NCBI GenBank assembly: GCA_902805475.1
Contig: CADCSX010000010.1
Location: forward strand, 682,001-746,000
Reading direction: 5' to 3'
DNA: 64,000 bases
From: Entonaema liquescens
Lineage: Eukaryota; Ascomycota; Sordariomycetes; Xylariales; Xylariaceae
The notes below the pieces were generated by a model. That model saw only the letters and a list, made by a program, of their open reading frames with translations. It did no database searches and was not told the origin of the DNA. Below are positions 12,279 through 22,096 of the stretch, piece after piece (position 1 is the first letter of the stretch; the number at the start of each line of letters is the position of its first letter). A program made the position numbers and the translations under genes.

Positions 12279-12749
12279 TCACGTCCCCACATAGAACCTA
12301 TCACTATCCAGATTTCTGATGTGCTCCACATGGAAACCAGATCTTTCCCCACCGGCTGCTGGTGCGCCGTAGAGTTGGACTCTAAGATAGTAAGAGCCGG
12401 GTTGGTTCACTATGAGAGACTTGAACTCCATAATATCGTACTGCTGGCCGTTGCTCGCGGACTGGCTTGTTTCAGCCTGCCAGTTTCCAACCACGTTTCC
12501 TTGGAACAAGTCCGAGGAGGCGAGTAAGCTCGCTGACGAATTGTCTCTGCAAGAAGGCACGCGCACGAGCCTCACGATTGCCATGGAACCATTGTCGTCA
12601 TTGGAGGGCGCTCGAATCCTTATCCGGAACCCTGTGCCAACTCTAACCCGCGCAGGCGGTGAAAGGCTGAAAGTAACCCCTGAAGCTTTTCCCGGAGAAG
12701 GCATAGCGGAGTTTCTCTTCCTTGCTCCTCTGTGAGAATTGGTATGCAT
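12279..12749 (-). CDS. Small velvet-like protein A
   Basis: Single exon, 156 aa. After a basic N-terminus (MHTNSHRGARKRNS) comes a core with VRVGTGFRIRIR, then MAIVRLVRV, then LFQGNVVGNW, and finally FKSLIVNQPGSYYLRVQLYG. The order (Phe/Ile-rich strand with Arg, a strand with V-L, an L-x-GN turn and W, then F-x-x-L-x-(I/V)-x-x-x-G-x-(F/Y)-x-(I/L)-R-V) is the same as in the proteins at 15274 and 19990. The last block resembles the 'FPDLSVRTEGxYRLRFSL' type of ending of fungal velvet domains. The protein is much shorter than VeA, VelB or VosA and lacks any recognisable nuclear-localisation or PEST region. The velvet assignment is a by-eye inference; at minimum the gene belongs to a small local family. 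Confidence 0.6.
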   Translation of the reverse strand: MHTNSHRGARKRNSAMPSPGKASGVTFSLSPPARVRVGTGFRIRIRAPSNDDNGSMAIVRLVRVPSCRDNSSASLLASSDLFQGNVVGNWQAETSQSASNGQQYDIMEFKSLIVNQPGSYYLRVQLYGAPAAGGERSGFHVEHIRNLDSDRFYVGT

Positions 12750-15273
12750 GTGAAGTTGTCTCTCTGGCTTTTGGTGCTATATTTCCGGTCAAGTCGAGAT
12801 GTAATGATAGTAAAGAGTTGTTGTTGCTAGCTTGAAGACTTTGATGCTGCTCGGAAAAGGGCTAACATATGGGACGGCGGACAGCCTATTTATCCTTTTC
12901 CAAAGCACAGCTTGATATCTCTTCAACGTACGAACACTCAGCAGACAGTTACATGTTCTTCCTCTGATGGACCAGCAAGCGCCAACGTAGATTACGTTTT
13001 CTTGATTTCCGTATGCAAAGTTGGACAACACAAAATCTCTTTGCTACAGCATAAGCATAAAAAACATAAGTTGTGCGCCTGGATAGCCACGTTTGTTTTT
13101 TTCTTGGTTTCTGTTGGCAGAGACAGCGATTCGTGCCACGACAAATCGTATCCACGCGTCGCAATGGCTCCTGTACGCACGGTCGAATAAATTCAGATTA
13201 TAAGTTGACTCGAGTGTTCTTCTATAATATGCGATGGGTGGTGTGTTGCATATATATGGCATAGGTATCTCGTACGAATGGCATTCATCCAGAAGTTTCG
13301 AAACTGGAATAATATCATTTAAACCTGACCATGTCTATCTTAGGTAACTCGCTTCCTGTGCTATATATTATGACACCACACTTGGTTGAGATGGTATTGT
13401 CATATGGACTCGAGAGCCTCACTTGGGAAGGGAAGTTGTAAGAATCAGCTTTAAAGCCCCCGATATGCTAAAATAGTTGCCCGACCCCATAAATCATTTT
13501 ACCGGGGACTTATAGCTATATACATACCAGGTTCCGTTACTCTCATCGTTACTGAGGTGCCATTATTTACATATCCATGCGCTCCTATGGAACTAAAAAT
13601 AAGATTATGTGTATGCCGAATGTTTGATACGAAAAGTGCTTGGAAAAAGTAGGTATCTAGTACGCTGAGGTGCCGATTTCAAACATTTACGAAAAGAATC
13701 AGGCAAACGAGTGAATTTGCTCAACTCTTAGTAATATTCACTATTTAATTTTGTTGAAGTCGGATTCTGTTATTCGAAGTGTGAAATTATGGGTATCGGA
13801 ACTAGCCTCCTCATATAGGCATGCCTCATTGGCTAAACTATACCACTTAAATGGTCCCGGGAACAATATATGGGCTACTTGACCAAAGTTAGTTCAATGG
13901 TAATAAGCTGTATGGGGGCTGCACTACTAACGAGCTCAACTAAAGTCCCTAATACTCAAAGCTATCTCACATGATACCATAGGTACAATCCTCGGGGTAC
14001 TTGCTTCAATATCCAAGCGTACATCTCTGAATGCCGGAGGTCAATCTTCATGAAGTCTTTGGGATGATTTTTGAGTTGGTAATTTCAGAGGGCCGCTTAG
14101 CCGGAACGAATGTTTAAACTGAAAGTCTTTTGCCTTGCGGTGGAGAGGATCCAATAGTTGATTGACACTGACGTTGCCACTCAAAAATAAGAAGAAAACC
14201 ATCAGAGTGGACATGTCTATTACCTACCTCCCATGCTACCCTTTCGATATCAATAATAGACCACATGACGGAACGACTTAATTTAATGTGCTATGGATAT
14301 GATAATGTTGCGCCAAAGTTTCTTGTTTCCGATCTAGTTGTCAACGAATCGGGACTTTGATTTCTATTACCACTCGACTCCGTAATGAATTCTGATATGT
14401 CCAAAATACCCGCTTTCCATTGGCTTGGCCTTTGACTAAGCTCTTGGAATAATATTATGGTCAGTTGGTCAAGTGCATAATTTGCCCCTACCTACCCCTT
14501 TCCCTACCGTTCTATATAACTAAAAATCACTTAAAATCTAGTTGTTTTCAATCCTGGAAAGACTGTCGATATTATAAAGATATTTGACAAGGATACTATG
14601 GCATATTTAAGCCAACTAGTGGAATTATATGCAAATCACGAAGAAACGATAAGTAAACCCCAATCATAGTGAGTTTATGAATCGACCAACCGAGTATTTA
14701 ACGACAATGTAACTTGCATCTAAGGTATTTAGAATGTCGTTAATCTTTTAGAAGCACACATTTAAGTCACTGAGAAAACCCGAAAGGAAAAAATACCTAG
14801 GAAGTGATTTTGGCCTCTTTTTAGAAATTTCTTTGTCTATAACTCGTTACGCTTCTCCATTGTCTAAGTACGCATGTCTTACCGAAGAGTTCTATGTATT
14901 GTAATAAAACTTATTCTTTTTTTGTTTATACCTAGAAGGTTTGTTGGATTATCCGGCTCTAAGTCCTATAACAACTGTAACGTGTACGCGTTAAAATATT
15001 GACGTAAATTCCGTATCTCATGGACAGAAGCACTCTCGTATAGTCAATATTGTGACTTCCTATTAGTTTGGTAAAAGAAGAGCTGGGCATCTGGTTTTAC
15101 CACCCGCGATATCAAATACTGTACTTGAGCAACTAAACAGAAAGTTCATAAGAACAATATAAATAACCGCCTACTTATCTGAATTAGAAACTTGCAAAGA
15201 CGTAGCTTTGCCAATTAGTTAGGCCAATCGCAAATAGCACAATCTTAAAAGAGACGACGAGTTAGCGGAAAAT
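12750..15273. other. Gene-poor spacer
   Basis: About 2.5 kb between velvet-like A and B. Overlapping short frames on both strands at 12789-13264 show no consistent protein signal. From 13.3 to 15.2 kb no frame above about 60 codons exists on either strand and I see no repeat structure. Confidence 0.5.
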
Positions 15274-15771
15274 ATGCTAGGCAAATTTACCAACTTCTTC
15301 GCCGGCATACTTAGACGTTTAGGTCTCTCGTCGGACCCAAAGCGAAATAAGCCTAAGGGGGATTCAGCAAAGGATTCTCAGGATAATGCGCTATCATTGC
15401 CAAAAGAGGCACCCGAGTTTTGGATTGACAATGATAGGGACATATCTCTAAACCAGGGGGAAATATTCTCCATAACTGTTAAACGGGCCATTGCTTCGTC
15501 GTTAAAAAGGGACTATGTCAAGATCTACGCATATCAAGTTATTCCCGATAATGGATCCTCCCAATCTTATCTCACGGAGGGCTGGGATGGCCTGCTCCTT
15601 GGTAACAACACTTTATTTTGGAATGGAAAAGACTCTATAACGTTCAGTAACCTTCGTATACAGACACCTGGGGATTTTCGGATCAGGGTAACTGTTTTAG
15701 ATTTTAGAAGCGAGGTATTCGGCTACGCCATCGCCGCCGACTTTTACAGCAAAATCATCCATAGAGTGTAG
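15274..15771 (+). CDS. Small velvet-like protein B
   Basis: Single exon, 165 aa. The N-terminus (MLGKFTNFFAGILRRLGLSS) is hydrophobic/basic and resembles that of the 19990 protein (SSWVSRFLGRSSRSK). The core contains FWID, LNQGEIFSITVKR, VKIYAYQV, LLLGNNTLFW and FSNLRIQTPGDFRIRVTVLD. Against protein C the conserved positions are FW, L-x-x-G-x-x-FSIT-x-x-R, YQ(V/E), (L/F)LG, W, and F-x-x-L-x-(I/M)-x-x-x-G-(D/N)-FRI. The final block looks like the C-terminal part of a velvet domain, with L-x-(I/V)-x-x-P-G-x-(F/Y)-R-(I/L)-R-(V/F). Divergent velvet-fold member is my preferred reading; an unrelated beta-sandwich family is possible. The gene stands alone in AT-rich surroundings. Confidence 0.65.
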   Translation: MLGKFTNFFAGILRRLGLSSDPKRNKPKGDSAKDSQDNALSLPKEAPEFWIDNDRDISLNQGEIFSITVKRAIASSLKRDYVKIYAYQVIPDNGSSQSYLTEGWDGLLLGNNTLFWNGKDSITFSNLRIQTPGDFRIRVTVLDFRSEVFGYAIAADFYSKIIHRV

Positions 15772-16144
15772 GTAATATCCTTAATCTAGCTTCTTGGGTA
15801 ACTTAGTTCATCAAGTGCCGACTTCTGCTGGGAACGCAGGTACCTTATCAAATAATATGAAAGATAATTAGCCCTTAGGTAATTCGTCATCAGCGTGGAA
15901 TTCCTTGAAGTTCGGCCAAGTTCAGTATTTTACGAGGTTTAGCAAGCAAAATCTAATAGGTACGATAACTTAATATACCGTGTGCGCTATAACACAAATG
16001 TCAGAGTATGAATTTGGTGTAAAGTCTATGCCAGATACTGTCTTCGTAGCTAATCACCCAAGAAAAGACAATTCCCCATACCTAGAGTGCATCCCGAATA
16101 ACTGGTACCTACCCACACCCCTATATGGTGCTCTCATGCGCCTT

Positions 16145-17555
16145 CTATACGTATTGAGTTGAATCTCCTATCGTCCTTCCTGTCTTCTGCCATGGGAGAA
16201 AAGTCCTTAACCATTTGCCCCCTATTGAGATGTTAAATCGTGTCAAAGAAAACCAGAGTACCAAGGTCAGTATGGTAGCGGTAATCAAGGCAACCCAGTA
16301 TATCCAAAAGTCGTTCGTAACCGAGATCATTCCATCTGCTGTTCCAAAAAACGACGTACTGAAAACTGAGGACACCAGGTTAGCTGGGAGGAATATGAGA
16401 CTGACGATGGCAATCCATCTCATAGACGTTCCATCAGACTTGGCGGATTGACTAATATCTACAGATACTTGAGAGTCATATTGGGAATCTGTATGGAACC
16501 TTAGTTGGATCTCGTTATTGAGTCCTTGGTGAGTGGAAGAGGAGCGACAGCGGAGGCTAAAAAGTGGATGATTGAAGAACACCAGGCGAGAGTGCGTAGT
16601 GGTGTATACCTGCTTGACGGATTGTGTTTTCTCAGCCATAAGCCCGGTTCCCGCATCCGGCATGGATGCGATCAGCTTTTCGTGTTCACGGATGAGATCC
16701 TCGGAGAGCTTGACCGATAGATCTAAGGTCTCTGATACGTGTATTGCATGTCGGGCTATATCATGCATCTTGGAATAATTGTACTTTGGCTTCTCTCTTA
16801 GAGTTCTAGGGTCTCTCGTTGGTGATAGTTCTATGGTTCTTACTAGGTCTCGAAGGCTCCAAATAGCTGACCCCTGTAAAGACACGAGCTCTTCTAGGAT
16901 GTGTGCATAAGACCAGTAGGAATCCTGCAGTTCTTTTTTATTTAGGCGTGTCGAGAATCGTTCATATAATCGTTCTTGAACCATTTCGATTGGATCGAAA
17001 GCAAGAATGATCATTTTTCCTATCACGAACCACCTTGTGAATATGTTGAATTTGAGCCAGCGGTAGTGAAGCTCAGGGTCCGCTCCCGGCGTATATAATG
17101 GTCGGGGGTGTTTTATAAGAGCACGAGACCATGTTGCTTCGTAGTTAGTTAACTGCAATGACAGCACCTGATAGACACTCACAGTGTGTTTCCACAACAC
17201 CGTCTGCGCTTATCTCGGATTCTGACCCAAAGTATCCATTCATTCTCTTATATGTGTCTGTCCACCAAAATTGTGGCATATAGAACTTTTGGATCAAATT
17301 TTCGCGACAGAACATACAGTTGCGAACATCGTTGGCCTTGATTATCCTGATATAATAGGTAAATTAAAATGAATCATATAGAGCATTAGATCTAGCACTA
17401 GCGTACATGAATACAACATCGTCTCCGGGGGCGAACGGCCATTCAGTCATTTCGGCGTCGAATGGGATTAAATCTTGGATAGCGATGTTCTTGTCGAGCC
17501 GTTTACCTTCACCCCACGCAGTAACAGGTACGATAGAGTGACAGGTGCACTCCAT
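16145..17555 (-). CDS. Fungal CorA-like divalent-cation transporter-family membrane protein (3 exons)
   Basis: Exons 17555-17407, 17346-17183 and 17136-16145 give 434 aa; all phases agree. The first junction rebuilds DDVVFMIIKANDVRNC; the second (46-nt intron gtgagt...acgaag with a ctaac branch point) gives VVETHSTWSRALIKHPRP, followed by the typical block RWLKFNIFTRWFVIG. A long helical region follows, then NNEIQLRFH and SMRWIAIVSLIFLPANLVSS, the first membrane helix (about residues 350-375), and a second helix around WVALITATILTLVLWFSL. This helix pair after a helical stalk is the CorA-like architecture. The canonical GMN signature after helix 1 is absent (STSFFGTADG instead), as in many fungal CorA-like proteins, so magnesium transport is uncertain. 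A possible extra intron at about 16590 breaks phase and was rejected. Confidence 0.8.
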
Positions 17556-18500
17556 AGTTGTCCCTAAGGGCCTATTATATCAATAAAGAGTAGAAGAAAG
17601 ACGGCTTGATAAAAGCGGTAATCAGACACTATTTTAACTGGGGAATAATATATGGAAGTGTATATTGCTCTACGACACGGTTTAACATATAATAGTCTGA
17701 AGATGAGGCAGTGCAGCAGCCTAAGCACAGCATCGTGGTCAGTATTAGCCACTACAGTCTGCCACTTCGAAGTACCTACGAAGCAAGGCAGAATACCTTG
17801 AAGTAATAAGCCTTGTCCAAGCCTATTAATGGAATAGGGTAGGTATAGTGCATTCTATCTTATTGAATGATAATTGGCTCCGAGTGGGTATATACCACCA
17901 ATTCTAGTAGTATTATTTACCTACTCCTTACTCGGCTGACCCCTATTCATTCTCCAAATTCAATAAGTGGTGCAAGCATACCATTTTGGACCAATTGATA
18001 GCACAGGCGGTTGGTCCGTTTGGAGACTGCGTTCAATACAATTTTTCCTGTACAGAAGATTGGAGAAATATAGCTACCGTACCGTCTTTATATCGTTGGA
18101 GAAAGTGGTACATATGGTCTGCTATATGTGCGTTAGAATCCATCTTTGCTAAGTCCGTGCGCCCATTGCCTAATATCCTAACATCCACATTGCCCCGAAT
18201 CTTGCGTCCGTTGAAGTCCGTGGGATTGGGGTATCTGAAATGGAAATATATCCTGCTTTAGAATACGGCGCCTAGGCTTTTAAATCGATTTGTGGTGAGA
18301 ATGAGAGTTACCTGGTACTTAATCATTGACTTGTCGTAGGAAAATGGAGGAGGTTGTAGCACCTCAAATCATCTCATGAATACGTCCACTTCGCCTATAA
18401 GAAAAAAAAGCGCCTCATGCTTCGACCAATTCGAAACCCGACCAATGTTTGACCAGTAGCATAGCAACTTTCTTTCCGCTAGTATATTTGCTATAGTTAC
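17556..18500. other. Intergenic, no supported gene
   Basis: About 0.95 kb. Two overlapping plus-strand frames at 17967-18261 (up to 91 codons) contain no recognised motif, and a minus frame at 17564-17752 is short and cysteine-poor. Nothing is supported here. Confidence 0.4.
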
Positions 18501-19386
18501 CTAGTCAATTCTGGTAACCGTAAATAGGAGGCGGCGGCTATTCTCGTCTTCAAGAGCGTTATTCGGATTGATATTAATCAAATCCATAGTCCCCTCGACC
18601 TTCCATCGCGTCTGCGTAGCCTCTCCTACCTTCCTCCACATATCATCAAACGTCCTTACGTCGTGCCTATAACAGGAGGTCCCTACTACGAGCGCAGAGG
18701 TATCGCCAGGCTTGATATTTCCCATCTGTCTGCCTACAATCATTCGTCCCTTTTTGACTAACCTTGTGATATTCTTTGCCGCTGTTATCTGCTTCTCCAG
18801 AGTAAACAAGTGGAATACAGCGCTGCAGTGTATCACGTCGAAGCCACGCTCCTCAAGCTTCTGCCATGTTTCTCCTTTCCCCACTAAGATATTCGCAATC
18901 ACGAAGTCTGATTTGAGTGTCTCCCGATCAAGAAAAAGGTCGTATCCAAGGTCCAGTAGGCGCTTTTCGATATCGAGGCCTACAAGGCGTTCAGAAGGAA
19001 CACCATCGAAGACCAGCTGGCGTAAGTCCTGTCCGAAACAACAACCTATATCCAAGTAGGATGCATCCGCTGAATCTGATTTCAAGATACCGACGATCTT
19101 ATCGTAGAGAGGATGGGTTATCAAGGTGAGGTTAGTAAATCGAAAGAGGCCGATACATGGATAGGGGCTGATTGCGAAAGCTCTTTTACGCTAACCTTCT
19201 ATTAGTTTACTATCGCGAAATTTTATATGTTATACCTACTATATCTTTGATGTGGTCGAGAACTTGAGATGTGGGGATCTCGGAGTACTCCTCGAGAAGT
19301 CGGCGGATAGGTTCATTGACTTCGACCAAATCCTTTTGATACCACGCCCTATTTCGCTCAAAAGACAAGTCGGTGATATTGGTCAT
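18501..19386 (-). CDS. Class I SAM-dependent methyltransferase, AusD-like fungal family
   Basis: Exons 19386-19240 and 19190-18501 give 278 aa. Exon 1 encodes MTNITDLSFERNRAWYQKDL and ends SQVLDHIKDI; a 49-nt intron (gtaggt...ggttag) joins to RKRAFAISPYPCIGLFRF. These are the N-terminal landmarks of the fungal methyltransferase family found in meroterpenoid/terpenoid clusters (AusD-like, recalled from family patterns). Motif I is LDIGCCFGQDLRQL, followed by VGLDIEKRLLDLGYDLF, the acidic SAM-binding region. A later block is DVIHCSAVFHLF. The complete domain is present. No polyketide synthase, terpene cyclase or oxidase lies within the window, so it is an orphan here; its substrate is unknown. 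It lies between velvet-like genes B and C, an arrangement reminiscent of velvet-LaeA functional pairing, though it is not a clear LaeA orthologue. Confidence 0.88.
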
Positions 19387-19989
19387 TTTTACTTTGAAGT
19401 AGGTAATAGATTACTCAATCGTCAAGATATAACGCAGGGTATTCAAACGAAAGTACGGCTGATATATGAGTAGCGCTTCTTATATTTCCGATCAGCACTC
19501 CGTTCCTTACGTCCCCAACCAATGCCGAAGCGGGCGGGTTTGTGCTGATCTCATATAGGGAGCACTAATTTCCAAAGCGAAGTGCCGAAAGTGGCTTAGA
19601 ATATTGAATTAAAGCCAGCGTTATCTATGGGGCTTACAAATTACTTTCGGATTGCGACACGCCTTCCGGCTATGCCGTAATCGTAGGTCATAGGTATTTT
19701 CAAAAGGGGGGGTATGAGGGGATAATAGATAGCGGGAATAGAAAAGGCCCCATACCAGGGAATACCAAATGCTAGAGGTAAGTATATTAGGAAATATTTA
19801 ATAATTACACACTATGTACCTGTGACGTTTTTCACTGGATTAAGTCCGGCGTGCCGTATGTAGGATGGAGATGTGGTGAACAGGGATCGGTATAAAGGAT
19901 AATTATTCCTTGAGTTATTTAGTATCCCGACTTCTTATGTCTCTTGGTCCCTTCACTTCTGGATACTTTGCTCTCCAAAATCTATTCAA
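19387..19989. other. Intergenic, no supported gene
   Basis: Six hundred bases between the methyltransferase start and the end of velvet-like C. It must contain the methyltransferase promoter. No open frame with protein-like content was found. Confidence 0.4.
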
Positions 19990-20490
19990 TTACCTCTGGA
20001 CGTTGATATATACAGCGGGGAAGTGGAAGAGGCCTCTAGGTGTCTTCTCTGTCTCCATGATGTATGCGACAATGCGAAAATTGCCTTCCGCTCGCATATA
20101 TAGATCATCGAATTTGATGCGAAGAGCTTTTTCATTCCAATATTTAGATTTCGTCCCCCCCAGGAAGCTGCCCTGGTCTTCGATGTCGCAAAACGCCCCT
20201 TTCTCCTCGTCCCATACCTCTTGATACGCACGAAGTACGACTGGCTCCATGTTTTTGGGATTTGGGTAACTATCCCGCTCAATGGTTATAGAGAACCTTT
20301 GGCCTGGTTCTAAATAGCGCTGTAGCCGGCTTGTGAGCCAGAACCGACACCGAAGTCTTCGTGGGGGCCCTCCAGGAGCTTTGGTATGGGGTGTACCCTC
20401 TCCTGGTGGTGTACCGTCAAAACCATCCGATTTACTACGGGAGGAGCGTCCAAGGAAGCGAGAGACCCAGCTCGAACCGTCGCTGGGCAT
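19990..20490 (-). CDS. Small velvet-like protein C
   Basis: Single exon, 166 aa, start MPSDGSSWVSRFLGRSSRSK. A Gly/Pro/Arg linker (to about residue 46) precedes the core: RFWLTSRLQ, LEPGQRFSITIERD, VVLRAYQEV, SFLGGTKSKYW and FDDLYMRAEGNFRIVAYIME. It aligns by eye with protein B (15274) over the whole core, including FW, FSIT, YQ and the G-(N/D)-FRI ending, and more weakly with protein A (12279). The FDDLYMRAEGNFR segment is strikingly like the velvet-domain ending F-x-DL-(S/x)-(V/I)-R-x-E-G-x-(Y/F)-R. Compared with known velvet regulators it lacks the long N-terminal strand region and any proline-rich extension. I infer a reduced velvet-like fold, perhaps a dimerisation partner; function unproven. 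Confidence 0.65.
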   Translation of the reverse strand: MPSDGSSWVSRFLGRSSRSKSDGFDGTPPGEGTPHTKAPGGPPRRLRCRFWLTSRLQRYLEPGQRFSITIERDSYPNPKNMEPVVLRAYQEVWDEEKGAFCDIEDQGSFLGGTKSKYWNEKALRIKFDDLYMRAEGNFRIVAYIMETEKTPRGLFHFPAVYINVQR

Positions 20491-22096
20491 ACTTCTCGGC
20501 TTTTATTACCAGTTCCGAATGACTTTGGGCGCAGGGAAAGTTATGTCGAGAAGAGGTAATCTTGGTGAGCTGAAAGGGGTGGTTGAGAAACGAAATACGT
20601 GCTATCATCAGATAGGAGATGTTTATTATATCTGTAGGTAAGTAGATACCTCTCCCTGGAAATGTCTGCTATTTAACTGTAACATGATGTCCGCCAATAG
20701 TCATTTTCTATCAGTGATTTACGAATTAATGTTACGTCACTATACATAGGGCTTGATAAAATACCATAGTCAGAGAGTTACCGTGGTTTTACGGAATACA
20801 GAGCGAGTTTATTGTGCTGGAGTACTTAGTCAGATATGGTGACTAAAGCCTTGTGAGAATATAGGAAATTATATCAGAACACTGCATCTCCGCCTTGAGT
20901 GAATAATAAACTCACAACACAGGTCATTTTGGCCCCTTCTACACGAAATACTTCTTGTATCGCGTCCAGTTGGAGAGAGTGGCCCTCCTTTCATCCAGTC
21001 GGGTATACCTTAAAGTATCCCTTCCATATGATATCTCTTCCGTGGATCCCTCGCCTCAGCAGCCATCTCCCTCAGCTCTGACCTATTCAGGTACATCCTT
21101 TTTGGTCGTTCGCAAAGGGTTGGGTTCGAGTCAAATGCGGCTGTTAAGATGTCTCCCGAGGACTTCGTAACCGTACGATTAGACCCGTTCGGCCAGAGCC
21201 AGGTCAGAACCACGACCAGCCAGGGCATAATCAGTGTCCGAAGACCAAATATTTTTCAGTCACCCCGACGAACGAGGTAAGTGGGGGTTGAGCCCGGGTC
21301 GATACCAAGTACGGAAATGCCATTCAGGACAGAGTCAACGTCAATCCGACGCTGGGGTTCCGGTCTAACAAGATCATACGTAAGGTTTGATGTTTCGTAT
21401 TAGAGCGTCAAAAGGAAAGAAATACATAGGGAAACGTACATCGTCATTACCTAACCATGGGTTGTGGGAAAAGGGGCCGTTACAGCACCAATACCTAAAA
21501 AGAACGTAACGTGCCGCATTAAAGCTAACATACTAATGTGGCTAGGAAGTGACATTTTGCCCAAAGTTTTCGAAGTTTTATTGTGTTGCCTTTTTTCTTT
21601 TTCAAAAGCGGCAGCCCTGAATAGGAGGTGCTAGAAGAAGAGGTAGTTGGGGGTTGCAAGTTAATGATTGCTTGTATTCCGATCACCAATGTGGCGGGGT
21701 TACTCTCCCGCCCCTTTTTGCATGAACTACTATCTCACTCTAGCTATCACATTTCCTCTTAATTTCATTGTCACATACCCAGATATCCAGTACAGAAATA
21801 ATCTCTTGTCAAATATGGTCATAGCTATATTGTAATCCGATTTGGCGTCATACATCGAAGTGGTTTCACTAGCCATCATGGTAATAACAAAATGTATTTT
21901 AGTATTTGCAGTCTTCTGTAACCTATGCCGAACCCTACAATACCTCGCATACAAGAATGCGCCACTAACAGGGACACAGTGTCCGTAGTCCCACATATCT
22001 ATAAGTACATATTCCTAAACTCCCATCGCCTCAAGTCCTGAACATCGACATATCCATGATCCATACGCCTAACAATGAATGCCTTCACGAATCAAT
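20491..22096. other. Intergenic, no supported gene
   Basis: About 1.6 kb. Frames at 20899-21170 (plus), 21010-21228 (minus) and 21730-21996 (minus) are short, overlap one another and have no domain content. No repeats recognised. Confidence 0.45.

Noticed and set aside
12789..13264. Cluster of overlapping short frames on both strands
   Set aside because: None shows protein-like composition in more than one segment and no splice model links them.
16580..16640. Apparent intron (gtatac...tttttag) inside the CorA-like gene
   Set aside because: Donor is phase 0 and acceptor phase 2, so removal breaks the frame; the unspliced reading (HPLFSLRCRSS) fits the family.
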